Assembly (NCBI GenBank): GCA_032622095.1
Contig: CP136064.1
Location: 182,820,209 to 182,884,208 of the forward strand
DNA length: 64,000 bases
From: Siphonodentalium dalli
Lineage: Eukaryota > Mollusca > Scaphopoda > Gadilida > Siphonodentaliidae
Direction of reading: 5' to 3'
Within the stretch, counting starts at the first letter, position 1, and each line of letters begins with the position of its first letter. The notes below the pieces were generated by a model. That model had not been told where the DNA came from. It searched no databases and worked only from the letters and a program-made list of their open reading frames with translations. Both the position numbers and the translations under genes were made by a program. This document shows positions 36,501 to 47,356 of the stretch, piece after piece.

Positions 36501-36681
36501 GCCACTTCTTATATCCCATGACTGTAATAATCATGTTTTATGATGCTATTTGAATATACAAATTATGAGAAAAGGTATTACACTTTTAAGCAAGAGTATT
36601 CTCTATCCCCAACAAATATCCACAGCATACAGAGGGTTTCTCATCGCATTAACCTGAGCAACGCCGGGTAACCCTGCTAGT
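33577..36681 (+). mobile_element. Putative non-autonomous Helitron-like element
   Basis: The left end begins TCTATATC after an A and runs into GCGAATGTCTGTCTG, a layout typical of Helitron 5' ends in invertebrates. The right end has a GC-rich stretch (GCAACGCCGGGTAACCCTG) immediately before CTAGT at 36677-36681, as in Helitron 3' ends. The base after CTAGT is G and not the usual T. No Rep/helicase ORF is present. The interior holds a degenerate tandem array. A second, diverged 5'-end-like block at 34950-35190 suggests a nested or duplicated copy. Confidence 0.5.
33780..35330 (+). repeat. Degenerate tandem array of about 143-bp monomers with dimeric order
   Basis: A block reading roughly 'CCACCAAA...ATATA' followed by a GAGGAATCTAAT-like motif and a GTGTGGTTTAAA-like motif recurs at about 33789, 33927, 34065, 34203, 34351, 34497, 34644, 34784 and 34905, then again at 35164 and 35253 after an interruption. 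From 33927 on, two subtypes alternate: one with CTTATA...AATCATCCCCAT, the other with ATTGATACA...TTCTTCTC. That gives a higher-order repeat of about 286 bp. Confidence 0.65.
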
Positions 36682-37390
36682 GCTATACTATTAATATCAT
36701 CTTGAGGCAATTATCATAAATTGATAAATGTTTTTTTCTAAATTATAACCTACAACGAAGGCCGCCCGTCCCTTTAACATATACATGTATATACATATCA
36801 AAAAGTTAACAATATATTGAGTGAAAGGCACCACATGATTTGAAAAGCTCAAATGTAAAACATAATAGAATCCTGGTTCAGAATTCGGAGTCGGAAAAAC
36901 AATTTGTTCAATTCTGGAATAGGATAATCGGTGACGATTATTTAGAATTGGAATTCCGAGTCGGAAAATAAACAACCGGCACAAATTCGGAGTCGGAAAA
37001 TCGCGAACTCTGATTGAAACACTTAGATCATTCGATTTACTTGTTACTTTTAATTTCCAACTATTGAAATTTGAGTCATGAAATTTCCAACTAATAAAAA
37101 TTATGGTCATCGTTCGGGTGAGACACCCCGCCCCCAAACACACACCCCCTGTGGGTACGTGCCTGCCGCCAAATCAGATTCACATAAGCCTATAGTGATT
37201 ATCAATAATTACACTTCGTACACAACGGTTCATCGAAGGAATGGACCCCAATTGTAATTTAGATTATAAACTAGGCCAATCGTATTTCCGCGTAGTCTTG
37301 ATTGTCAACTACACGTGGTATAAACTACAAACATCAAAGTGAAAATAGTTATACCTTGCCGAGAGGGGAACGGGAAAATATTTACTGAAT
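36682..37390. other. Spacer with a triplicated short motif
   Basis: No gene recognised. A motif of the form AATTC(G/C)GAGTCGGAAAA occurs three times, at 36882-36898, 36952-36967 and 36984-37000. The 148-codon minus-strand ORF over this stretch shows no domain. Confidence 0.4.
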
Positions 37391-37394
37391 TTAA

Positions 37395-37875
37395 AGGTAC
37401 TCAATCAGAACAGAGGGTCCCCATCTCAACAGATTCCAACAACAACAATCCCAGCAGAGGGTCCTATATTACTATTTCTTTGGCTTTGGGGGGTAAACAA
37501 TATTTGATTCGAGCCGAGGAACCCATCAAACAAAGCTCAGAGTTATTACATATTGATTTTTGAAATTTGTTAATTACTCGAGATGAGTACTAATAATTGC
37601 CTTCAACTGCCGTAATCTGCTCGGGATGTGTACACCAAAATCTATTCAAACAGACAAGGATGGATAACTCTAAAATCAAGTGGTAATAATAACGCAATTT
37701 TGACTGAGATCTGGGCCAGAAAGTATTCCCGATAATGAAAAATAATAGATTTCTAAAATCGATATCTAACAAATCTGAGCTTTGATGGGTGACTTCCTCG
37801 ACTCGAATCAAATATTTTTGACCCCCGAAGCCATTGCAATAGTAATTGAGAGGAGTTTTATCGGATTGAGTACCT
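37395..37875. mobile_element. TTAA-flanked inverted-repeat element, copy 1 (481 bp)
   Basis: TTAA at 37391-37394 and 37876-37879 flanks inverted termini AGGTACTCAATC and GATTGAGTACCT. TTAA duplication is characteristic of piggyBac- and Kolobok-type transposons, so this is likely a non-autonomous member of one of them. The interior contains CCAACAACAACAA and a segment GATTCGAGCCGAGGAACCCA whose complement recurs near the right end, so it is partly self-complementary. No transposase. Confidence 0.75.
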
Positions 37876-37879
37876 TTAA

Positions 37880-39619
37880 CCAATATATATTCTTGACGCT
37901 TGGTGAGCGCTGCGGCTGAGAAGCTATGGTGTAACTTTCCCCATTGACCGAATTCGCTTTGCATAATTATGTGTTTATTTCGATTCCAGAAAATAGTATG
38001 ATATTTTTGGATTGTCAGATGCATCTATGTTATGTACTATGTAGTCTTATGATAACAATTAATTCCATATTAAGAATATGTTATTCCGTTTCGCACAGTA
38101 TAGTACAGTACCAAGACTAAGTGATGTACATTAAAGGCCAACCGTACACAGGAGATAGGTATATTCGTGATTTCAATCTGATTATATTTCACATCACGAA
38201 TTTCGATTACTTTGCACTCGTCCCGACTCCCGCAGTTACTAGTGTCGTTATTTATTATGTCATATTCTCGGAATAAAAGGTAAACTACCGCTACGATAAA
38301 CTTAAATCATAATCAATATTCATAATTCTCATTTGCAGTAAGTGAAATAGATTATCGACGCAAAAACGGTCACCGTGTATATATCAAACATATGGCAACA
38401 TGCAATAAATGGCTTCTCCGGGGTTCTCTGTTGGTTACTTTCTCATACAATGGAGAACATCTGCATGTCTTAATTTTTGGCAGCATATTTTACTTCTCAG
38501 GGTATGCCAATATCTCATTTTATATCACATATCGCATCGCATCAAAGACTATTATTCAGATACAAGAAAGATACCAATATCGGGTCATGCACTACGTTAC
38601 ACCCACATTGAACGTTGCAAATAATATCAGTGCCATATATGACAATACACTCTTTATTGATAACTCTTTTCGTTGCGCCAACAAATACTAGTAACAGAGG
38701 TAAGACGATACATGCATCGAACATAATGATTTGGTCATTACAGCGGGTAAGAAAATCCTGATTGCCTTATATCGGACTGAACCAATATTGGTTATATTTA
38801 ATAATGTCACATAACGCTCTTTATTGTCTTTATCCGTTTTGCGAAACGCTGTCGAATTAAGTATATTTCTTGACATGCAAAATAAAGCGCAGACTTATAT
38901 TAGTAAAAACCTGGTCGCCTTGTATTGCATGGACTATACCCATATTAGACATGTGTAGAGTATTGAACAACTCGGAAGGATTTCAAAATTTCCGTGACTC
39001 TTCAAGTGTACCATGCATCTATATATATATATATATACAGTTCGTATTTTATAGTTGTTATATACCTATAATATTTGCCTAGTTGTATCCTCTGATGTAA
39101 GAACGTAGCGACCTATCTCGATGTAAATATATACAAATTCAGAGGCGAAAGTTCCGGGTTACTTAAAGTTTGTTTGGTCCGTTTTGATAATTCAATTAAT
39201 CCGAACGCGCATACGTAATTAGTAGAAGTAACAGATAATGCACAAAGGACAAAGACCGCTTCGCCGATCTGCGTGCTGTTAATCAGCGAACACAACCAAA
39301 ATGCGCTCATCATTTTGTTTGTCTGTGAATAAAGTTATGGTAAATTTCAACTGTCGTAAATATCTGGATTACATTATTCTTTAAAAAAAATCCGGACACT
39401 GAAAAAAGAAAGTGCTACTCATAAAGAGCCCCGATTTGTGTAAGACGAAAAATAACCAAGAACCGTCATGTGTAGAGAATCTCAAATTGCAGGATGTTTT
39501 GGAATATTTGGTTCGATGTCAGTCGTTAATGTGTAGACAGCAATATTCAATGCCCCTCTCAATGCTGATAACAACCTAGCTATTGCTAATGTTGAGTAGA
39601 TAAATTGTGTAACGTGCCA
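37880..39619. other. Spacer without recognised gene
   Basis: Only short ORFs without domains, and an AT microsatellite at 39020-39037. No clear homology to the array unit. Homology to the unit resumes near 39620. Confidence 0.4.
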
Positions 39620-39829
39620 GAACGTGCAACTCATTGTTTAAATTCACAATCAATTCATTCAAACTGTAATCGGCTTTTTGCGTCGATCTCCCAAATCTGT
39701 TAATCTTCGGTAAATCTTCAGGACTACAGTGATTCGCCATGGTTACCCGAATAAATTCGACCTATCATAATCCGATAATCCACAACATACGGTCAAATAA
39801 TGCATATTTCCTTTATGAGGGGCAGATTG

Positions 39830-39888
39830 GAAGAACATATCAAACAATTCAAACTTCCAGCAGGCGAGCGTACATCGTGGTACTAAAG
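39830..39888 (+). other. Exon 1 of the peptide gene, diverged copy
   Basis: The sequence TACTAAAG followed by GTAAGT (donor 39889) matches exon 1 of the array units. Upstream, the roughly 140 bases that contain the second promoter module and TATA box in the units are missing: TTTCCTTTATGAG joins directly to the GATTGGAAGAAC block. This copy either lost its core promoter or represents the state before the module duplication, so the start of transcription is unknown. Confidence 0.5.
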
Positions 39889-40209
39889 GTAAGTCAATGT
39901 TCTACCAAATACGTTTCAAGGATACGTTCATACACACTGGCACATTTGCCGGGATTTGAATGTGCAATTCGTGTTAGATGGCGATATTTGCTAGCAATTG
40001 AACTACAAATCGCGTACAGCATGCGGAAAGGTTTTAACAGAACATATTTATTTCCTAACCAACCAAAAAGTTGTTATATTTGAAATGGAGGATATACTAG
40101 ATTGACATATACATGTAATCGAAACCGTACCATGTCATAAGTACCTACATGAATACTTATGGACGAACATATGACGGTCAAAGCAAACAGTGAAAACCTA
40201 GCTTATTCT

Positions 40210-40846
40210 GGAGGTTGAGCTCTTGGTGCCATGATATCCAAAATTCATAAATTTAAAACAATTAACATTCAAACATACCAGTCACTATATGATTCATGTG
40301 TTGTTCCCGCGACCGACTGTTGTAGTGGAAGTGTGGGGTTCCGACCACTTCATACCATTAACGATATTCGTCATCGTGCATTGAGATACTTTTTTTTATT
40401 GGTGTGTGTCCTTATACAACCATACCCGCTCTACTAGGTGATTTCGGGTGGATTCCACCTTAATGTCGGAACCGGGTATCAATGGTTAATCTGTAGAATG
40501 GTCTGATAAAAATGCAACGTGACAGATTCACCAAACAGATATTTTTGACTGAATTAACGCTGAACAGGAAGGACAGCCGGGCATCAACTGTGAGTTTCAT
40601 TCTGGAAAAAACACCGTATGTCCACCGTTTGCGAGAAGATACAAATATATGACATTTTAGCATTCAGAACTTCCTGCTTACATCATTAACAAAGTGTGTT
40701 GTGTTCTGGTGTGAACCGGCGTCCAAAACTCAGAACTTACAGACTGTTCAAAAATGTATTCGAATTGGAATCATATGTCAGTAGCCATGTCACGAAATCT
40801 GAAAGATCTATCACTGCTCACTTTAGATGTGGTGTTCTTCCATTAA
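40210..40846 (+). pseudogene. Decayed LINE reverse-transcriptase C-terminal region, part 1
   Basis: Translation around 40280-40460 gives VVP, HRALRYF and, in another frame, LGDFGWIP. These are landmarks downstream of the catalytic core in many invertebrate LINE polyproteins. Several stops and frameshifts are present. It ends where the TTAA-flanked element copy 2 begins. Confidence 0.55.
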
Positions 40847-41294
40847 AGGTACTCAATCCGATTCGATGATCCCCATGTCATCAGATCCCAACAACAACAA
40901 CATTTTTTTAATTGCCGCTTCCGTTATCAGAATCGAGTAATTGCCCAAAAATAATGCTAACCAGTCAACTACAATTTTAAATTGCCCAAAACCTGTCATT
41001 TATCAACATTTTGTTCAACGAAATTTTGCCGGTTTGTCAAATATCTACACAAAAAACACTTGATTTTAGAGTTATCCATCTTCATCGGCAATCTGGTCCG
41101 AGGCGGTCTTCTCGTCGACTGTTTACTGGGCCACTTAATATTATCGGTGGTGAAAAATAATTGATTTCCAACATCGATATTTGATCACTCTGAGCTTTGA
41201 TAGGTGGGTTCCTCGACTCGATTCAAATATTTTTACCCCCCCCCCCCGAAACCAAGGAAATAGTATTTGCGAGCGTAATTCGGATTATGCACCT
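40847..41294. mobile_element. TTAA-flanked inverted-repeat element, copy 2 (448 bp)
   Basis: TTAA at 40843-40846 and 41295-41298. Left end AGGTACTCAATCCGAT; the right end is the complement with changes. It shares CCAACAACAACAA and the TTCCTCGACTCGA block with copy 1, and a C-run at 41236-41247. It has inserted into a LINE relic. Confidence 0.75.
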
Positions 41295-41298
41295 TTAA

Positions 41299-41590
41299 AC
41301 ATTGAGACCGGGCGATATCGAAGGGAAGACTGTGGTGAACGGTTTTGTGATGTGTATGATGGCCGCAAAGTGGAAGATGAAAAACACTTTTTGTTAGGCT
41401 GCTCTGCCTATATAGGCATCAGCTAACCGAGTTATTAAGCTCTTGCAAACTACCAAATAGTGTGCTAAATGACAATGGTGATATTTTAATTGAGATATTT
41501 ATGAATCCGATCCGGGTAGCAAAGTAGCAAAGTATTTGTATAGCTCTTACCAACATAGATAAGCTATCCTTAGTAGAAATGGAGACCAAT
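41299..41590 (+). pseudogene. Decayed LINE reverse-transcriptase C-terminal region, part 2
   Basis: The frame at 41299-41413 gives IETGRY, a Cys residue pair region and VEDEKHFLLGC. This is the typical zinc-knuckle-like 'R.C..C...EDE.HF...C' tail of CR1/Jockey-group LINE proteins. It continues the relic interrupted at 40846. Confidence 0.55.
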
Positions 41591-41711
41591 ATTCAAATCA
41601 AATAATTTAATCACGGAACAAATCTGTTTGACTCTTGGTTCCGGCAATGCTATATATACCATATACTATATAATATATACATATATACGTTTTAAAAGTA
41701 TACATATATAG

Positions 41712-42100
41712 TTACACAATGTATGTGAGTCTAGTCTCTAGATCGTGATCAAATTTCTGGTCTTCCAAATGCATGTCAATGAGAAACTTGAATGCCTTAA
41801 GAATATCTGCTGTCACCTCTGACTCCGGTAAATTGTTCAATGGGGGGATTATTCTCTTTGTGAAAAGTACTTCCCGATGTCTCAGTTTTTTTATGTACTT
41901 GCAGTTTTAACGAGTGTCCTCTCGTACTCTTATATATTGCGGGCTCGAATAATGAATCAGGATCAATGTTTTGTTGTTCTGTTAGACTTTTATACACCTC
42001 TATATCAGGTAGTTTTAAATCGCCTGTGATTCTATCACGTTGCCAGTTAGCATGTTGTCTGGACGAATTTGCTCCATTACATCATTTAAATAATTTTGTA
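41712..42100 (-). pseudogene. Fragment of a different LINE, C-terminal tail (minus strand)
   Basis: On the minus strand, 41797-41997 translates to a run with YKSLTEQQNIDPDSLF and STRGHSLKLQ. Further on comes a FKFLIDMHLED-like stretch ending at a stop near 41712. These match the tail found after the reverse transcriptase of L2/CR1-group elements and related polyproteins. Only the tail is left. Confidence 0.5.
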
Positions 42101-42416
42101 TTTTGATGTCCAAAATAAACGACGTTGCTCTCATTGCTGTGCGTACAATTGAAAAAACCTGCTAAACCTGTGTCACTTTGTCATGTCGTTTCATACATGT
42201 ATTATATGAAGTGGTTATATAAATATATCATTTATCTGCCTGCGTATGGCCATATTATCCACTAGAAAGTTGACCATAGCTAGCAAATTGAACATAAGTA
42301 ATTTCTGGATCTGACCATTTAAAGATTCTTGAAAGACAACCACCGAAATTCCATCCGACTTGGTGATACATGTAGTATACTCATTTCGCATTTTTTATTT
42401 TAGAGAGATAATTAAG

Positions 42417-42855
42417 ATGCAGATGTATTCCAAAGCTTCGTTCATTGGGGCGATCTTCTTAATAATAATGCTTGAAGCATTTGGGGAACAAAGCTACGTT
42501 TCGACCGACGAAAATGATCAGCTTTATGCCCGAAGAGCTGCACGACTATTCCGCAGAGAAACGTCAGAAGAAAAACACACACCAGACACCACAACGGACA
42601 CTGGCTTGCCAACCGAGAGAGACGATGATCCAATGGAAAGACCCAAGAGACGGTCTCAGATCAAATTCACGGATCTCGTCCATGGGTCGAATACGAATAC
42701 GAGAGTCAGGACTCGCACGATTAACACACAAAACAAATGGTTAGGCGAAGATGCAATGCACAATTACGGTCTTCAAGGGAAAACACAGAACGTACAGGGT
42801 GGATCAGCTACGCTCGGCGTTGAGATCACAACAACAACAACGACCGAGGCACAAC
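42417..42855 (+). CDS. ShKT-type secreted peptide precursor, exon 2 (diverged, intact copy)
   Basis: The acceptor ends at 42403, ATG is at 42417, and the donor after 42855 reads GTAAGT. Joined to 45952-46061 the reading frame stays open for 182 residues. Exon 2 codes a signal peptide (1 to about 23), an Arg-rich stretch near 39-47, the KRR site at 77-79, a polar middle part and a Thr-rich linker (138-143) before the cysteine domain. About two thirds of residues match the array copies. The CDS is the only undamaged one in the window. Its expression is doubtful: no TATA box, a 2.1 kb LINE in intron 2, and an 8 kb insertion between stop codon and poly(A) signal. Confidence 0.8.
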
Positions 42856-42890
42856 GTAAGTTCGTAATTAAATTAATTGTTTGATCGGGG

Positions 42891-45045
42891 AAGGCGATTT
42901 TTATACCATGTATTTTAATGTTATTTTTAAAACCGGCGTTATACCTAGAGACTGGACCATCGGGGTCATAGGACCTATTTTCAAAAACAGAAAAGATCCA
43001 CTGGATGCCGATAACTATAGGAAAATAACTCTCCTCAGTTGTATGTCAAAAGTATACACTAGTATTCTTTGTAAGCGTATATCCAAATTCATAGACATGA
43101 ATAAATTTCAATCAGAAACCCAAGCCGGATTCCGGAAAGGCTATAGCACAACAGACCATCTGTTCAACCTCCACGCCCTCATCAAATTAGCTGATTTGAA
43201 CAAAGATAACCTTTTCTGTGCATTTATTGACTTTACTAAAGCGTTCGATACAGTTTGGAGGAAAGGACTATGGGGCAAATTACAACACTACCATTTATCT
43301 GGAAACATACTTCGAGCTGTAAAAGGTCTATACCAAAATATGAAAACGTGCGTGAGAGTAGATGATACCATATCTAGTTTATTCCATAGTTCCATTGGAG
43401 TAAAACAAGGTGACTGTCTTTCACCGATACTTTTTTCTCTCTACCTCAATGACGTACATGACTACCTAGCAGGGCACGGGTGTAACGGTTTCGACTTGCA
43501 TAAAGTGAGAAAATCTGACACGGGATATTACCTGAAACTTCTTATATTGTTATATGCAGATGACACCGTACCCGTATCCAACTCAAAGGAAGGCCTTCAA
43601 CATTCACTAAACAGATTTGCACAATACTGCAACATCTGGAAACTAAAAATTAACCCATCAAAAACGAAAATCGTAATTTTTGGTAAAAAACGAAGCAGAA
43701 ATAAAGATATTGAATTCCACATAAATACCGACATAATTGAAACCGTAAACACTTATAAATATCTAGACACAGAATTCAATAAAAACTTGTAACTTCGCAA
43801 CTGAAAGAAACACACGGTGCAGTAATGTCAAGAAGGCAATGTATGCTTTGATTAACACCTCGCGAAGTAACAAAGTGTCCGTCGAAACGATTCTAGATAT
43901 CTACGAAAAATCAATCGTGCCGATTATGACATATGGAGCCGAGGTATGGGGCTTTGAAAACTTAGAGTGCTTCCGGAAACTAGAAACATGGTTCTTGAGA
44001 TTCATATTTAACCTAAACAAGACCACACCGGAAGTGTTCATTTACGGGGAGCTGGGAATTAAACCAATTTCGCTGACAATAAAAACTAAATTATTAATGT
44101 TCTGGAGCAGAATAATCACGATGGAAAGCACCGACTCCCTTTTATGCTTTACAATATAATGTTGAATGTACGCATTCTAGAAAATGTGAAAATCCCCTGG
44201 CTAGAATTTGTAAATACTGAACTGAATAAACTGGGCATGTCATATACGTGGAGAAACCAAACAGTTAGTAGCACAAAAATGTTTGCCAATGCAATAAAAA
44301 CCAGAACTATGGACATCTATATATCAGACTGGCGAGCATCTATGGAAAAATCAAATAAATATGCATTTTATAGATGCATAAAGCCAAACTTCGGCAGACC
44401 ATGATACCTATCTCTCGATGATAACAATATCGTCCTGCCACTACTGAGATTCAGAACCAGAAACCACCGACTTCCGGTGGAAACTGGTTCTTGGACAAAC
44501 ACCCCATACTCAGAACGAAGATGCACTCTTTGTATGGATGAACTCGGCGATGAATACCACCTTGTTATGAACTTCCCTCGGTTAACTGCCCTCAGAACTA
44601 AATATTTGAAAGCCTACTATCGCAACCGACCGAACACAATTAAATTACATGACCTCTTCGATACAAATAACAGAAAGATCATAGTAAATCTATCAATATA
44701 TCGAAAAAAGGCCCAAACACTGATGATCCACTCCTGAGGCTCAATGAGAAAAAAAAAGAAAAGAAAAAAAAATGCCCACCCTCATACAACATATGTACAG
44801 GGAATCGCCCCACATACATTATATACCCCCAATAATTATAAGATAACATTATCACATTATAAGATAGCTATACCCTCAATCAATTACCTTGTACATGTAG
44901 TACACTAATAACTCCAACCTATATTGTGTTTGTATATTATGTCACCTCACATTTATATTATGTAATATGTACACTGTTTGAAATTGAATCGCCTGTTATG
45001 TCAAATGCGACGAAAGGCGTAATAAACATCTGAATCTGAATCTGA
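42891..45045 (+). mobile_element. 5'-truncated LINE in intron 2 of the diverged copy
   Basis: It interrupts the block homologous to unit 1 position 4595. It starts inside the reverse transcriptase and ends with a 3' UTR and an ATCTGAATCTGAATCTGAA tail, a short tandem tail typical of CR1/Jockey-group LINEs that lack poly(A). Inserted in the same orientation as the gene. The 5' truncation is the usual product of incomplete target-primed reverse transcription. Confidence 0.85.
42896..44737 (+). pseudogene. Reverse transcriptase of truncated LINE (frameshifted)
   Basis: Reading frames 42896-43792, 43839-44159, 44144-44404 and 44477-44737 together cover the palm and C-terminal domains. Motifs visible are TQAGFRKGYSTTDHLF, AFIDFTKAFDTVW, GVKQGDCLSPILFSLYLND and the catalytic LLYADDT. 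The C-terminal part has CTLC and DEYHL, the zinc-binding-like tail. At least three frameshifts or stops separate the frames, so it is inactive. It is a jockey-like or CR1-like clade by general appearance; the exact clade is not assigned. Confidence 0.85.
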
Positions 45046-45951
45046 AAGGTTTATTTGAAAGTCATTTGAAGTTACGAATTTCTGTGAACAATAAGCCCTG
45101 ATTTGTCGAACAAGTGTTCTTATCAGTTTTGCTGATCAATGCGGTACCAAACTCGAGACTATGTTAAGTGTACCCATAGCTTATGTGACTTGGTGGGTTA
45201 TGGTTAACAATGCAAATGTCTTGTCGAATTCGTGAGTTCTCTCCGCAATACGTGACATAAAACCTATTTATTGTTGCCATATCAGGAAAATAATTTGACT
45301 GAACGTTCTTTAATTTTCGAGCAGAACAAACACTGGACCCATGTTTTATTATGAAACGATAAATTATATACGACATAAATGAGTTCTTTTCTGATACATA
45401 ATATAAGTAATTATATATCAAGCGTACTTTCTCTCGGTCGTTGTAGGGGGTCTTTTTCATAATGTTCAAAGACAAGTCACATGACGCGTCCTACTTAAAT
45501 ATGCACTATATCTTCTCGACAACACTAGCAACAACAACAACAACACTTTATATCGAACTTCTTTTCAAGGCACGTTTCAACCATATTACAAATGGGACAC
45601 ACAAAACATCATTCTGGAGTTGCATGTATTTCACTTAAAGTGTGTTTAAAAGATAGTTTCAAATAAAATTGATGTTTCAACCATATTACAAATAGCACAC
45701 ACAAAAACATTATTCTGTAGTTGCATGTATTTCACTTAAATTGTTTTTAAAAGATAGTATCATATAAAATTGATGTAATGCAAGACATTTCGTAGTGACA
45801 GAAGCTCCTCTTACCTGTTCTCGCAAACCAAAAAATAATAGTGTATAGCCCAGAATTTATGAAGAAAGTTCAGGGAAGAGATGTAACTATGTATAAAGAT
45901 CTTATATACAACGTGGTTATAGTTGTTACTATACTCCTGTAATTGTTTCAG

Positions 45952-46061
45952 TTCCCTGTGAGGATTCGTATTCTGCCGCCAAATGCAACCGAAAGAGGAG
46001 ACTCTGCGATCGAGTCGTCAGGGTCCAAGTGAGATGCAAGGAAACATGCGGTCTGTGCTGA
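45952..46061 (+). CDS. ShKT-type domain, exon 3 (diverged, intact copy)
   Basis: Acceptor TTTCAG ends at 45951 and TGA is at 46059-46061. In the joined protein the six cysteines are residues 149, 158, 165, 175, 179 and 182. Six of 35 residues differ from unit 1 (mostly Arg/Lys and Ile/Met to Val exchanges), while all cysteines and the terminal TCGLC are unchanged. This pattern argues for past selection on the fold. The split codon phase agrees with the donor at 42856. Confidence 0.8.
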
Positions 46062-46390
46062 ATCATCAATACCTTCTTATCAGCGTTATTCAAGATGAGA
46101 TGCCATGACAGAAATCAACGAACAGACATGCAAGGTCTTCACACGATGATATTCACCGGGATAGACGGGGCATCGCCTGAGAAGTAACAACAAAATCCAG
46201 CGACACACTCCGTTGGTGGTCCCTGTTAAGACAATTGCGTTACATTCATCGAATATATTTCTCTTCGTTAATCAACGCCCCAAGATCAGTATCAGCATAC
46301 GGGTATATTTTTTTCATGTATGAAAGATACCGAGCAACGAGATTTGTTATGTACATGTATGCTAGGGACCTGCGAATAGCCGAATATTCG

Positions 46391-47118
46391 AGATTCGATT
46401 CGATGTCGATATCGGGCATCCGATTCGAGATCGACACAGAATCGGTCCGCTGATTCGGATACTTTCGAATCGGTGTTACTTTGGTGTAGTCTCGTTTTTT
46501 TGCGTCTGAATAACACATGCCAAATGACCTGAACAAATATTGAAGCACAAGGTTGCCAAGTTAGCCAACTTAGGTAATTTTGAAGGTATGCCGTTCAGAA
46601 TAGACGTGCTTTATGCAAATTATGTGCTTCGATCGTAACCCGTGACGGTGATCAATCGCCGCATATATTTGTAATCTGTATCGACATTATGTAAATTGAC
46701 AATTGTCTACACGATGCGTGATAGCTAGATGCGGATCTCAATTGATTACCTTATGTTTAGAACTTCATGTATCCAATTCAGATTACATGAATAAAATTAA
46801 ATGTCAGCCGCCGTTATGAGCGACAACACATAGATTGGAATGAATACAAACGGTGAGAAACCTTAGAACAATCGGCCTATTACGTTCTTAAATGGACGAA
46901 ATCATGTGCGACCAGTAATCTGCGATGCTACCGACAGAATTCATATAAATGTCCTACTGTCAGTTTCTGTTCCTCTGGAAATCGAGCGCTTTGCACCAAG
47001 TTTCAATACGTTGAATCTTGTTGATTACATTTAACACTTGTAATTTGTGTCTGTTTTCTGGGACCCAATCCGTAAAGACAACTACCGTGAATATGTGATG
47101 TAGGTGTTGATCTATTGT
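46391..47118 (+). repeat. 0.8 kb direct repeat, copy A (continues at 53533)
   Basis: Matches 53608-54300 along its length, with landmarks ATTCGATTCGATGTCGATAT, GACGTGC(T/A)TTATGCAAATTA and AATTGTGTCTGTTTTCTGGG. It is interrupted by the LINE; its last part is 53533-53607. No coding content, though AT/CG-rich palindromic motifs (CGAATATTCG) mark its left edge. Confidence 0.8.
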
Positions 47119-47356
47119 ATATTTATTGTATGCCTCCTATGTGGAGAAGAGTATATACAGAAAGGTGACAATATAATATATATACATGTACATGTTTATA
47201 ACAACGTCGTTGACAACACACCAACACAGAGCTGCGGTATATGGTTTTAATGTAGCCATATGCGTGTGAGCGAGAGTGCATGTCTATAATGTAGCAGTTA
47301 TGATATGCGAGTGATAATATGGCGAGTATTTATGACAATATATTATACTGTCTACA

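Noticed and set aside
46235-46548. ORFs in CGAATATTCG/GATTCGATTCGA-rich DNA
   Set aside because: These are translations of the left edge of the 0.8-kb repeat; the equivalent at 53545-53790 has different ends.
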